Assembly (NCBI GenBank): GCA_030248065.1
Contig: JASAMV010006770.1
Coordinates: 62,001-126,000, forward strand
Direction of reading: 5' to 3'
Source of the DNA: Rhynchonema sp. JSB1_4
Lineage: Eukaryota > Nematoda > Chromadorea > Monhysterida > Xyalidae
Length of the DNA: 64,000 nt
Shown: positions 36,436-48,800 of the stretch, one piece after another
Layout: every line of letters begins with the position of its first letter
Position numbering within the stretch: the stretch's first letter is position 1
The notes under the pieces: model-generated
Told to the model about the DNA's origin: nothing
Database searches by the model: none
The model's input: only the letters and a program-made list of their open reading frames with translations
Translations under genes and position numbers: made by a program

Positions 36436-38281
36436 TTAGCCGCCCCGTGGCGTGGTGCAGGTGTAATCCGTGCAATTGCGACAATATCTCGGTCCAGACA
36501 CGGTATGGTGGTGCGCACGGAAGGTGCCCTGACATTGACAGCATAACTTGTTGCATTGTATAGCTTCTTCGAAGGTGTAACCACATCGAAATACTCTGAC
36601 TAACGACTTTTTTACGTGCCTATTATTCGCATCATAACGTAATGTGTACTGAGTGGATGATCTAACAGGTTTTCGCAATGAAAGCTCCGAAAAGAATGAA
36701 ATACATAGTAGTTCACAAAAAATCCGGTGGCTGTATTGTTTAGGGAAAACATTGTTCCGAGTGACGGAGTTGCAAAAAACGACGAAATAACAACCGATGA
36801 ACGTTACCTGATCCGTTTGAAGGTTGCAGCGTCCTCTATTCCAGAAGAACGTCGACTCCATGTCATGCCATTCGAAGTAGACACACGTAGGGGCCTGTAC
36901 ACACAATTCCGCCTATATGTGTGCTCCAAACAGGCCGTCAAAACAATAAGTTTGTTCCTGTCACCTCTAGACCCATTCAGGTTTGCTGTTGGGTTCAGTG
37001 CAGGCATGAACAGAAGTACAAGCACAAACAAAGCCTGAAGGTTTTAAAATTTCAGACTGAGATGATTCAACTGCATGCGCGTCCAAGTGTAAAACGTAAA
37101 CACTAGTGATGCGTGAAGAATTAAAAAAAAGTTTGATCTATATTTCATCGCCGGTTAAGTTTTGAGCGCACGCCCATTGTGCCAGACCACAGTGTCACGT
37201 TGCTGTGTCACGCCTGACAGCGTAATACGGGTGAGCCATCGTCAGAGATGAAGTCCACTGATAAATATCTCCCAAAATGCCAAACTGTTTTGACAAGTGT
37301 ACCTGAAGTCGGTCTGGACTGAAACAAGCACGGATAAACACTCTGTTCACAATAACCTCCTGACAAGCCCGCTGACAGCGTTGCGCCGAGCCAACGGTCA
37401 GTCGGCCAATCCGTTTGCGAAAAAACACCCGATTACCGACATCGTGCATGTCGCATTGCTGGGGTGGACAGTGGGATGGACCTGTGGGAATAACGGGGTG
37501 GTTTGTTGGGAGTTGAGCGCATGTGGTTAAAGCGTGAGCTTAGCAATTTGGAATGGTTGCCTCGAAGCAATCGCACTTGTTGAAGTTGCGTTCTCTTAAG
37601 GTAAACATGTTTCGTCTTCAGCACTGAAACTTTTCGCACAAAATCCTCCGCCGAAACTGCACCGGATATTCCATTGCCCCATTTGATCTTTTTGCCTTTC
37701 CCTTCGCGCAGCGTGCAACTTCCACCCTCCCACGCGAAGCTTTTGCAACCTTTGGTCTTCGCACATAGGGCTTGACAGCTGAAACATGTTACTGGCTTTA
37801 AGTTGGGTTGAAACACCATTAGGAAGCATAACATTTTTGGGTCTGGGACCTCTAACCTGAGTTCACGCATTTTTCTCACGTAAACCATTTAGTCTTGGAA
37901 ATCACAAAGCAATTCTCTGGTGACATTCGCTAATTAATCTTTGTGATGGTTTACGAAATTTGAACAATTTTGCTACCGGAAGTTCGACCCTCCGATCGAT
38001 CATCTAACTGGCTATAAATTGTTGAAATGCAAAAGAAAGCAGATTTTCCACATTTTTTTGTCTGCACAGACGGTTTTCGGGTGCCCTATTATGACAAAAG
38101 ACGGTATGCCCGAATAATGAGCTCCATTCATAAAAAAACCAGTGACTCACCCGAACGGCGTTTCGACTCCGCCATGAAGGGCCATGAATTTTCCCTCATA
38201 GATCACAAAGCCCGTGTAGCATGTCAAGGTCGGCACGGCCAAAAACACGGTCAGCAGGGTCAACCCGACCAAAGGTTGCAT
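36436..38281 (-). CDS. Secreted PAN/Apple-like protein, paralogue 1
   Basis: Predicted exons (minus) are 38,281-38,151, 37,778-37,663, 37,481-37,357, 36,894-36,808 and 36,528-36,436, giving 183 residues. MQPLVGLTLLTVFLAVPTLT is the signal peptide. The first cysteine module (CQALCAKTKGCKSFAW, then SCTLREGKGKKIKWG) and the second (RLTVGSAQRCQRACQ, then TCVYFEWHD and FFWNRGRCNL) both have the C-x3-C, x-C, C-x-L rhythm of PAN/Apple domains, which bind proteins or carbohydrates outside the cell. The C-terminal HTVSGPRYCRNCTDY is nearly invariant in all three paralogues. Exons 2-5 were placed by matching the paralogues base by base. It heads a three-gene tandem array on the minus strand. PAN/Apple is my best assignment; a new cysteine-rich family is the alternative. 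Confidence 0.85.
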
Positions 38282-38460
38282 GATGCGTGACTTTTATGGA
38301 TTTTACCGGGCACAACACTTCCACTGTTAAAATAACAGGTTTGTCAGCTACACATGTAGGTGATGAATGAACTCTTATTTCGAACGCGCGCCCATATTCA
38401 AGGTGGTATAGGTAATATTTTTCATGCGCGATGCAAAGTTAATGATATTAAAATGAAGGT

Positions 38461-38472
38461 AAGAAGTGCTTG
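38461..38472 (-). promoter_or_regulatory. AAGAAGTGCTTG motif upstream of PAN-like paralogue 1
   Basis: The same 11-12-mer occurs 180 bp (here), 149 bp (41,531-41,542) and 263 bp (50,401-50,411) upstream of the three paralogous start codons. It may be a shared promoter element or just retained duplicated sequence; a similar stretch also occurs near 8,433, far from these genes. Confidence 0.35.
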
Positions 38473-38966
38473 GTAAAATGTCATTCGAGGTTTAATTAAA
38501 CTGCTAATGCACATTTTTACGACTTTTTTCTGCACATCACCTGTCCTGTTTACGGCCAAACTTCGTTTGTGTGAAGTCGAAGTGTGTGGGCATTTTGTTT
38601 AGTCTTTGTCAACTTGGGTGGCGCTTCTCGGCAGGCAGTCAGAGAACAGCTGAATTGATGCGTGTGGGTGGAGGTACACTGTACTGTATGTATGTACATA
38701 GCTCGTACACAAGCAACGGTAACCACAACTGGTATGTATATTCGTTGCATGTAAGCTGTATATAATAAACGCAGAATTCGGTTTGGGGTTGTTTATGGGA
38801 AAAAATGTTGACCAACAATGATGATATACATAACAACAAAACATAAATTTACCATCAATCAGCATTCACAAAAGTAAAGTAGAAACACGCAAAAAACATG
38901 AGGTTCAGCTGTTTTTGACCGCCTGCCTCGAGCGCTACCTAACCTATGATGGCAACCGCCATGCAA

Positions 38967-39026
38967 TGTTCTCGGGAGGACTCGAACCTCCGACCTCCCA
39001 ACCGTTCTATCAACTGAGCTACGCCA
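38967..39026 (-). pseudogene. tRNA-derived fragment
   Basis: On the minus strand TAGCTCAGTTGATAGAAC (D arm) and GGAGGTTCGAGTCCTCC (perfect T arm) are clear, but only about 12 nt separate them, so the anticodon arm is deleted and the acceptor stem no longer pairs. It is a tRNA pseudogene or the head of a tRNA-derived SINE. Confidence 0.6.
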
Positions 39027-39643
39027 AACACCTCATAAATCGAAGGCTCTCTTGATTCGCTCAAAAACTATACATGAACTGCTGCCAGGTGGCGTGCAAT
39101 ATTCCGGGATCGCACTGTGTGTGTCGTGTGTCATGAGAAAGACGAAATTTAGAGTTTTTTCAAATACTGTGTGTTCTAGAAATTGTAGGTAGTTTTCTGT
39201 CGTTTGTGCTGCATCAAATTGAGTTTCAGGCCATAAACTGCAGAAGCCAGCGTGTGTGTCTAGTTTGAAGAAGTTTGTAAGCGGTAACGATGAAATATAA
39301 GGGGCAAGTTGATACAGAAACGGTAACCAGCTACTATGTATGTACCTTGCAGAGCGCACAATAAAGTGAGCACAAAAATAATACGCTATTTATGACACGG
39401 GAAATGTCGTAAAATATTGTGAATATCAATCAGATAATGCCAAAACCCAGCCAATACCAAGAAAGCTCAAACGAAAGCAAAGCATTAAAAACAAAAATTT
39501 AGTACCGATTGCCTGATGCTTAATGTAAGTGTATGGTACTATACGCAGTTAACGAACATATGTAGCTTTGTCAGCCAGTAACAAAAACGAACCGACGTGA
39601 CAATTATTGTTTTTCATAATATTATCGTATCACGCCCCTCCCC

Positions 39644-41382
39644 CTAGCCCGTTCGTCGCGCAGTGCAACTGTAATCCGTGCAGTTTCGACAATATTTCGG
39701 TCCTGACACGGTGTGTTGTCGTGCTCGGAAGAAACCCTGAAATCGGGGGGGGGGACAAACTTTGTTATGTATGTTCCATTTTGCAGCTTCATCTTCAATG
39801 GCACTCGTAGAAAATGCTCTGGTTATTGATTTAATCGTGTTTATAATGCACATCGCAACTTTAGATTAATTATGTTGAAAGTGCCAACGCCTAAAACACG
39901 AATTGCTCGCTCCTCCACCGGATCATTGTGAGAGAATGAGAACGGTTCCGCTTAAACAGCGGTGGCTCCTGCTGTATATTTTGGGACAATGTTCCAAGAA
40001 TCATGCATCGTTAGCGGAAAACTTCGCAATCGAAACTAATGGATTTGTACCTGATCCGTGCCCAGATTACAGCGTCCTCTGTTCCAGAAGAACGTCGACT
40101 CACGATCGTGCCATTCGTAGTAGACGCACGTTGGCGCCTGAGGTCGAAGAGAGCTTTCATAAATGTCTCTACTAACACTTGAATAGCCTGATGATTTGAT
40201 TTTGACTGAAAACGGCCCATTTCTCGCATTTCGCCGCACCTGCTGACAAGCCTGTTGACACTGTCGCGCCGAGCCGACCGTCAATCGACCGACCCTTTTG
40301 CGTCGAAACACCCGGTTGCTGACGTCATGCATGTCGCATTGCTGGGGCGGACAGTGGGACGGACCTGTGGGGATAACGGGGCTAGGCGGTGACGTGGGTA
40401 GGGGGTTTGAGCTTAGTAACTTGTCCTTGGAAGTCTGTGCCTGGATTGACCTACCTTGATTTTACTCTTGGCATTATATGCATTACAGTGGTCAACTCAT
40501 GCGGCCAAATCACTTTGTCAACTCACGATGCAGAGCAGTCAACTCACCGCACAAATAATGTCGTGTATTAATTCTCGCGCTCATTTGGGGCTGCTATGAG
40601 TTGACGAAGTGATTTGAGCAGCGTTGTTTGGAACAGCGTACAAAAGCGTTCATACAAAGTCCTTTCAGACGCTGATCAAGACTCGTGTAGTCCGCCAACG
40701 TTAAAGTTTGTTTGCATTGTGCGGACAAGCGCAACTTGGAATTTACGTTACCTACATATACGACGATTTGTGCGATTACAATCTTGACCATTATGGTGTC
40801 ATTCTCATGAGAGGCCGAGCTGAAGCACGAATACCACGAAGCACACATACCGGATATTCCATTGCCCCATTTGATCTTTTTGCCTTTTCCTTCGCGCAGC
40901 GTACATGAACGTCCAGTCTCCCACGTGAAGCTACTGCAACCTTTGGTCTTTGCACAGATTGCTTGGCAGCTGAAATATCTTACTGGTTTAAAAACGTTCA
41001 AGTGTGTGAATGAGACCCCACATTCCATGCTTTTGACCGGAATTTACCCTGTGCTCCGAGCCTTTTTGGGCCTGAATGACCTTAAGCCGACGCATTTGGG
41101 TAACTTGTCTGGGCTCGTTAGGATCTCAAGCGAAGGGCCCTACTTGGCAAAATGTTTGGAAACAATTGGACCAGTTATCCACTTTGAAAATATGAAAATA
41201 CGATGTTGATTCAGAATGCTGGATGACCTCCTTTCATAAAAAGTGACTCACCCGAACGGTGATTCGACTCCACCATGAAGGGCCAGGAGCTTTCCTTCGT
41301 AGATCACAAAGCCCGTGTAGCACGTCAAGGTCGGCACGGCCAAAAACACGGTCAGCAGGGTCAACCCGACCAACGGTTGCAT
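39644..41382 (-). CDS. Secreted PAN/Apple-like protein, paralogue 2
   Basis: Predicted exons (minus) are 41,382-41,252, 40,969-40,851, 40,364-40,240, 40,137-40,051 and 39,736-39,644, giving 184 residues. Exon lengths are 131, 119, 125, 87 and 93 nt, against 131, 116, 125, 87 and 93 in paralogue 1. The signal peptide MQPLVGLTLLTVFLAVPTLT is identical to that of paralogue 1. The cysteine modules read CQAICAKTKGCSSFTW and RLTVGSARQCQQACQQ, then TCVYYEWHD. The tail is HTVSGPKYCRNCTDY. Flanking non-coding sequence also matches paralogue 1, indicating a recent duplication. A MITE (40,486-40,621) lies in the intron between exons 2 and 3. All cysteines are kept, so the gene looks functional. Confidence 0.85.
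40486..40621. mobile_element. MITE with CAGTGGTCA ends, copy C
   Basis: The left end CAGTGGTCAACTC is intact, with TA before it and AAATCACTTTGTCAACTC behind. The right end is degraded (GAAGTGATTTGAGCAGCG). It lies in the exon 2-3 intron of PAN-like paralogue 2. Confidence 0.7.
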
Positions 41383-41700
41383 GATGCCTGACTTTTGAGC
41401 GGTTTGCCTTTTGCACAACACACAAAATGGCCGGTTTCGTTTTGTTAGGTAATAAATGAACTTTAATTTCGAATGTGCATGCGCGGACGGTATTTTGTAA
41501 AATTAAAATTCAAACGAGGCGGTTGACCGTAAGAAGTGCTTGATTAACTGTCACTCAACGCTCGTGTTAATGCGAACAAGACTGCTAATGCGATGTTTTT
41601 ACACATTTGCGACTTTTTTGTCGGTACATACGTGTATGTTTGCAAATTCATTTTATGAACAAATATGTCGGAGCAATCTCGGTATACCGTTGTACAATTT

Positions 41701-41800
41701 CGCACTGTAGTCGAAGAGCGTCGTTATTCAGCATATTGGAAACACGCAAATCAAGTGCTTCCAATATGCTGAATAACGACCCTCTTCGACCACAGTGCGG
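41701..41800. repeat. Short fold-back hairpin
   Basis: Arms of about 44 bp (CGCACTGTAGTCGAAGAG ... and ... CTCTTCGACCACAGTGCG) share the inner TCGTTATTCAGCATATTGGA and its complement, with a loop of about 12 nt. It lies upstream of PAN-like paralogue 2. It may be a tiny MITE. Confidence 0.75.
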
Positions 41801-42044
41801 CATTCAAGACCCAAACTTTTCGAACGTCGAACTTTTATTCAGCTTCATCAGGTTGCATATCCTTGTTTTATGCCCTTAGGGTATATTTCCGTCTTGTACT
41901 ACATACTTACTAGCCCAAATAATAATAAATTCATCGTTTTTATATGTTTCTCTCGACAAAGCAAATAACAGCAGGTGGCAGGAATGAGGTGCAATAAAAA
42001 CACGAACATCCAGGTAAATGTGCAGCAGTCATACGGTAAAAAGA

Positions 42045-42150
42045 TTGTGTGACAACGTCGTCCTTTGCGGTATCGTCGCTCTTATTAATAACGTCGTCTT
42101 TTTTGTCATGGTCGCGCGTTATTTGGATATCGTCGCGCGTAACCAACATG
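42045..42150 (-). repeat. GACGAC-rich repeat, left copy of an inverted pair
   Basis: Its reverse complement (GGTTACGCGCGACGATATCC, then AAGGACGACGTTGT) matches 44,362-44,470 on the plus strand. The two copies face each other across 2.2 kb that includes the small gene at 43,568. Confidence 0.6.
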
Positions 42151-43567
42151 TGGTATAAACAAGACAGATGCGCGCACAGATCGCTGTTATTGTAGATCTT
42201 CGACCCCCCGGGGTCCTACTTTTACTGTATTATGGACGGTGGAGAGTCGAGACCCTGACCACACCGAAAGCAGGCAAGTCGGGAGTCGGCGCGATTGCTC
42301 GCGACGAAGACCGAAGCGCCTCAGAATCGGGGGCACAGTTGGAACTCGGCTTAATCTCTTGTGGGACGGAATTGCATTAATAAATAAAGTGTCCTGATTA
42401 CCTATTGCTTAGGCATGACCTATTGCGCATGAGTTGGGTTTGGTTTTAAGAGATAAAAGTGAAAATGGGATGAGTTTGTGATTTTATATTTTATTAAAAA
42501 TAAGATTTGTTAGAAAAGGCAATGGGCGCGCGAGAGTGAGAGAAAAGCAAAGACTATAGGCGTGATCGCACCTAAGCGAGCACCATTTCCCGTGTTCTAC
42601 GTCGTGGCTGATTGGTTTTGACAAAATAGTCAACCAGCGACGTAAAAGTCGAACACGTGCAATTTGGGAAATGAGTAATGAGAACTGAGGAAATAGTGCT
42701 CGGCCGTCCTTTAAATACTCGATCGCGTTTCTTTTTCTCTTGTCGATCCATTACGGATTAATTACTATAAGATGATTGGACGGCTCTTACTTGTGATTGG
42801 CTAGAGAAAGATATTTGAATTTAGAGCAAAGAAATAAGAATGACAATGCAATTAAAGAGAATGGGTTACGGTAAACGCAGGATCAAGCGCGGAGATTCAA
42901 ATGGGCTAATCCCGAATCCCCACATTATCACATGCCAGAATATACTGTTGAACTTAAAAATAATCAGATAACAAGATTATTAGGTCACGTGCTGCTCCTG
43001 GTGTCGAAAGCTGATCTCATGGCCAAGTTGAATAAAATAAGAAAACTGCACGATTCGCGGCTATTATCATGCAAACAAACAAACAGCACTCATGGCATAA
43101 CTATTAATAATAGTGACCGTATTCAATCAAACTTTAACCGATTTTCGTGATCTAAACTTTAATGTAATCCGACAGCCAAGCTCATCAGCACCATTACTGA
43201 ATCAGAGCAATGATTGTCAGATAAGCTTTGTTTATGTTTACAGCTGCATTTCACACTTTTGTGTACCTGTGGTGGTATACAGTATGTACATACCTATGTA
43301 TAACGCATAGGAACGATTTGGACGGTAATTTCAAATTCAAACTTGCATCCAATCAGCGTTCAGCAGGTGAGACGGATTATTGAGAGCACCAGGTGTACCA
43401 GAGCAGGCAAGGCAACACACACGAAAGTTATTTGTCTGCTGCATTGTGTCTGCCAAACACAATCAAGTTTCTTTCTGCTCACTGATTAGATTGTTGCGTT
43501 GTTGTTGCTATGCTTTGTGTTTTTTTGTGTTTTTTGATGACTTACACCAACATAAATTTAGCCAATA

Positions 43568-43980
43568 ATGCCTCGTCGGGCTGTTCGTAATCGCCAACTT
43601 GGCGACTTCGGTGTTGCCGAACGGGACCACATGTCGCAGTACGGCGACCCGATGCTGTACCCGTATGATTCAAAACGCTGGCGGGGTCACACATTTCAGT
43701 TTCGAGTGTGCAAGCGTTACGCAAATGGTTCCATGAGACTGGCGTGTGCTGGATGCGAAAAAGTTCAAAAGGTATGAAACTTGGGTTGTGGGATTTATGC
43801 ATTGCTATACATGGTATTGCTATACTTCGTGCTTGGGATATTTATTCACACATGGTGCCATGATCGCACGATGTTTCATTGTGAAGAACACCTGATCCTT
43901 GATTGCAGCGTCAAAAACGCAAGAATGCAAAGCCAGGCGCCGATCCCACGGACATCGACCACAGAGATCTCAAAATGTGA
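43568..43980 (+). CDS. Small basic Cys-containing protein, unrecognised
   Basis: Two exons, 43,568-43,771 and 43,909-43,980, join in phase 0 to give 91 residues. The start MPRRAVRNRQ is a clear ATG frame. The core HTFQFRVCKRYANGSMRLAC then AGCEKVQK has three cysteines in a C-x12-C-x2-C spacing that could bind zinc. The tail RQKRKNAKPG is strongly basic. Good donor (AAG|gtatga) and acceptor (ttgcag) sites support it. A nucleic-acid-binding role is a guess. It lies between inverted GACGAC-rich repeats and could belong to a transposon. Confidence 0.5.
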
Positions 43981-44361
43981 ATTGAGCATTAGTGTTCTTG
44001 CCTGTTTCCCTTTGTTCCAGCTAAATCTGTCATTTCTTCAGGCCTGATGGTGTTTTACAGCTGTTATGTTATTCTTGTATATGTACATGTTCATTGATAT
44101 ATCTCATGTCCACTGTTGTTCATAATCTGTCTATACATGTGTACAGGTCTGTCATATCTGTTGTTCTTGCTTCCTGACACTTGCGCGATATTTTCACTTA
44201 TCGGCTTTGTGTTCCCTCTGTTTCTTTCATGATATTTTCAGGAATGTACTGTACTCTCATCTCAGCTCGTCCTAATCATACATCATGTTGCCTTTTGCGC
44301 TGATAAAATAATACACAGGTACAGTATGTACATACGTACTACCTGGCAGTCAGTACACATT

Positions 44362-44470
44362 TATGGTTACGCGCGACGTTATCCATTTATGCGCGACGAA
44401 GACCTAAAGGACGACGTTGTTAATAAGAACGACGATATCGCAAAGGGCGACGATGTCGCCGGACCGGTAA
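44362..44470 (+). repeat. GACGAC-rich repeat, right copy of an inverted pair
   Basis: GGTTACGCGCGACGTTATCC, then AAGGACGACGTTGTTAATAA and GACGATATCGCAAAG. This is the inverted partner of 42,045-42,150. Confidence 0.6.
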
Positions 44471-44611
44471 AAAAACTGGTAATGAACGTTGCGTGCCAAC
44501 AAGTTGAATTGGCATTCTAAACATTGAAATTAGCGTATGGACGTGAACTCGTTTTGTTCAGAATATAATGATATAATGTGATTATATAATAACAAATGTC
44601 ATTATATAATA

Positions 44612-44990
44612 ACAAGTTGAAAAATGTTTGCTCTCGCAAACAAACCAATAGAAATATGGCTCTCCCCGTTCATACTGTATAAAAGTTTAATACAAGATGC
44701 AAACAAGTTTCTCAATTCTGATCGAAACAGTTTGTCTGACTGAAGTTCATTTCAAGTTGAAGATTCTGACCCAAGCCATATTTGTGGTAATCCAAGGGTT
44801 TCACACCTGCCGATGATTACCACAAATATGGCTTGGGTCAGATTCTTCAACTTGATATGAACTTCAGTCAGACAAACTGTTTCGATCAGAATTGAGAAAC
44901 GTGTTTTCATCTTGTATTAAACTCTTATATGAACGGGGAGAGCTATATTTCTATTGGTTTGTTTGCGAGAGCAAACATTTTTCAACTTGT
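44612..44990. mobile_element. Near-perfect 379-bp palindrome (fold-back element)
   Basis: The left arm (44,612-44,792) starts ACAAGTTGAAAAATGTTTGC. The right arm (44,815-44,990) is its near-perfect reverse complement and ends TTTTCAACTTGT. The loop is 22 nt. Arms this long and similar suggest a recent fold-back MITE insertion. TTATATAATAAC repeats precede it. Confidence 0.9.
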
Positions 44991-45459
44991 ATCTCAGTTT
45001 TATATCGAGTTCGCAAAAATCACTTGATCAAGCAATCTCAGTTCCACGGCAGTACCATTGGGTACCATTACACAGTCCGACCCCGACGAACCCAAAAATG
45101 TGTCCTTATTTATGCATGTCGTTGCCTGTTTAATAAAGGCATCACGTGTGCCACACCCATAGCATTACAATGCAGCACACAACACAGCCAGGCAACAGAC
45201 ACACACATAAGCACAGCATACGATGACGTCATGCAGTGTGTGTGCGTGTGTCAACGTATTAGCAACACACAACGCAGAAACGTGAGTGAGATCACATACA
45301 CGTAATCTGAAACTTGATGTTTCATGCCATATTGAGCTAAAAGAATCTCAAATTTGAATTCAGTGTTGTTGAAAACATCTGTGTGAAAGTTTTCACCACA
45401 ATTGGAGCATTTTTCAATATTGAGTTCTGGTCTCGAACCAGGTTTCCGGGCTCAGATCA

Positions 45460-45647
45460 TGACCTACGACAAAACGGATGACACCATGAGATTTCTCGAC
45501 CCCAAAACCCCCATGCCGCACATGTTATTTGTGGCGTCAGATGCTTCTGTTTATCAGGGACGAAGTTTTGATAGAAGCAGAAGAAGACGAAGAAAAAGAA
45601 GAAAGAATAATTTTGCGCACTTTTTTTCGCAACGTTTGGTCTCGTAA
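45460..45647 (+). CDS. Candidate exon with basic RS-like tail
   Basis: The frame from the ATG at 45,460 reads MTYDKTDDTMRFLDPKTP, continues to FVASDASVYQGRSFDRS, and ends in an Arg/Lys-rich run. It is open upstream for 19 codons. No family or splice partner was recognised, so it may be one exon of a gene or chance. Confidence 0.25.
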
Positions 45648-45844
45648 CTTTTGACACCCTCAACTGATTGAGCCCAAATTTTGCACAAACATCTAGCGTA
45701 ACTGGATATAACTAGTATGTAAGTTATTTGTCAATTGAGGCTTCCTAAGTATTTTTACGAGCGAAAGAAAATTTTACATCCGGCGATAATTCACTCGAGC
45801 CATATTTGGGACATGCGCTACCGCGCATGCCCCGATTCAGCCTT

Positions 45845-48800
45845 TCAGCCTTGAACCGTTCGTCTGGTGCAAGTGTAATCCGTGCAGTTACGACAGTATT
45901 TCGGTCCCGACACGGTATGATGGTGGGCGCGGAAATCTCCCTGAAATCAATGGAACGTAATTGTGCTATGCCTGCCTGGTCTTATGGTCCTAATTGCTAG
46001 AATTCTGACATTGCTGCAACTGTGCACAACACTGTATCAAATTGTAATTAATGAAATCAGTTCAAACGCAAGACCAGCGCTTGTTTACTGGGCATCAATA
46101 TTGAGAGGGTTGGATTGCAAAGATTAAAAGTTAATAAAAGCAAATTAGTTGTTTTTCTGCGAGTTTTTTAATCTGATCCTGCCTGGTTTATCAGGAGGAC
46201 AACCAGACCAGCCGATTTACAGCAGGGTACAAGGTAATGTTGCGTAAAGTCCAACCTGGAACTCGTGAAGATTACAACGTCCTTTTCTCCAGAAGAGCGA
46301 TGACTGATGGTCATGCCATTCCCAGTAGATACAGCTTGGCACCTTGCATGGGCAAAATAGTCGGCTCTCATTTTGTGAGGTGATTATACATTGCAGCTTA
46401 CTAATAAATCCAATATTAGAAAGAATAGTTCATTCTGTGGTTTTGCTTGTTTTTATTGCTGACTCACTTTAACGGTGTGTAAAAGGTCTGCTTGAACAAC
46501 ATATACATACAAGTAGATCGATCGAGGGAGATACGTGGCTCAGCACACTGGTCAACATAGAACAAGAACTACGCCGCCGCCGACAAGTGGGGCGATACCG
46601 ATGGCTTATTGATCACGTGACTTTCAGGAATGAAGGATTTTTAGTGCTTTATTGATGTCAATGAGCCATGACCAGCTTAAATTATGGCTCAGACAGCTGC
46701 TGCTTGAACAAATTGCACGCTGGAGGCATACCTTGTGGCATGAGCAAATTTCGAAAATGTCCCCAATTCAACAAGTTTACGAAACCAAGTCAGATTCCAT
46801 CACCAGGTCCAAATCAATCTTTCAAGCACGACCCACCCCATATGCCCACCTGTTGACAGTGCATCTGACATTGTCTGGATGTGCTTGTGTACATGTGAGC
46901 TGCCCTGTCCGCTCGCGTAACGCGATTGCTGACGTCCTTCATGTTGCATTGTCTGGGCGGACAATGAGACGGACCTACGTTTGAATAGGGGGCCTTGCGG
47001 GAAAACATAGCGACTCTGCAACACTGCCGTCGGACTGCGACTTGTCACGGGCCAATTTTCCATGACCCGCATTTTGCGATAGAGTTGTAGTGCTAATTTT
47101 GACCAGCGTAAAAGTTGTTCTCCTGCGCAACTTTTACGGATTGAGTGCTGACTATCACAAATACAAAATTTGCTAACTCGCTCTATGGTGTCATGATCGG
47201 GCGGAACCGGATTTTGGACGGGCTCTAATTTCAACCTTCAAAATTATAACTAATTACGGTCCATTACAAGCACTAACCGGATATTCCATCGCCCCATTTG
47301 CGCGCTCTGCCCTGCTTGTTGCGCAGTACGCAAGTACCACCGTTGTGCCATGTGAAGCTCTTGCAGCCACGTGTCTTCGCACAACGTGCTTGACACCTGA
47401 AACCCGTTAAGCTGTTGCAGCTGTCATTACCAGGGGATGTTAGCGTTTTGATCAAACTTTTCGCATTTGTGATGGAAACGGTGCTTAGCATGAAAATGTG
47501 CTTGATGTGGTGACCTCGAGCTGGTGGTGACCCTTTCTTGCATGCAGTGATTTTGACCTGCGTAAAAGTTTAACCTTACCGCCATGCAATGGAACAACCA
47601 CTCTCACGGGCCATAGCGACCTGGGAACCCAGGGTACCCATGGTACCCATGTTACCCAGCTACAGGGTCTACGCCACAAGCTTGGGTACCCTGGGTACCC
47701 AGGTCGAAAGTATCGTGAAAAAAGCGTGGGTACCCTGGGTGTCCTGGTCTAAATGCGCATGCGCTTGCACGCACATGCATGCCGACTACGGCGTAAGTGT
47801 GAAAATGGTAGTCAGAAAAACAACATTTCCGAACACAGTAACGCCGTATCATGCCGCGGGCTTAGTGTATACGTTTGAATAATAACAACATGCAGTCATA
47901 CATGTCGTCGAAACGTGTTTGGAAAAGCGAGTTGTAAAAACACAATTAGAAAAACACCACTGGACATTTGACACATACACACATTTTAGATTAGCACCCC
48001 AACACCAATAAGACACCGCGACCGTGACAACCGTAACACCGCAGTGGCGCAATTCTGGCATAGTTAGATTTTTTTCATTGTTATTTTCCAACAGAACGCG
48101 CAGGCAATGCGGCATGCACAAGCCAATGCGCGTGCAAACAAAATGTGCATGAAAATACAAATTCAGTTTCAATTGGGTACCCAGGGTACCCCAAAGTAGG
48201 AGAATTCGCGCGCGCGCGAATTCTTATACATGGGAAACGCAGATGTTCCAAAACTTTGACCTGGGTACCCACAGCCGGCAAAACGCAGATATGTGACGCA
48301 GCCGTAGCCAAAAAATGTGCGTTATGCAAATCCCGAATACACGTGGACATATTTAGTTGACACCCTGTAATTTCAAATCTTATTTCTGCGTTTTTTGGAA
48401 AATGTGCCTCCTATCTTTTGCATGGTGGGTACCATGGGTACAGTGGGTACCCAGGTCGATAAGGCCTCTCACGCTGGTTCGCACACGCAGTTGGTCTATA
48501 GCAATGCCCAAACTTCGCCTTCATGCGGTACCCAACGCATGTGTTGGGAACCTGTGGTTGTCAGTGCACTCTGATCTTGGATGACAGGGCATCGCAAAAT
48601 GTGGTGCGAAAGCCATCCAATTAAGATTTTATAATTGTTGCCACTGCCATGGTTTTTGCCATCAAACTCGAACGCGAAACACAAAGTGACTAACCCAAAC
48701 GGTGCATCAACGGTTCCGTATCTTTATGGGCCAGTGAAATTTTTGGGCCACAGAACTTTTTGGGCCATGTGACATTTTGGGCCAGTTACTTTTTGGGCCA

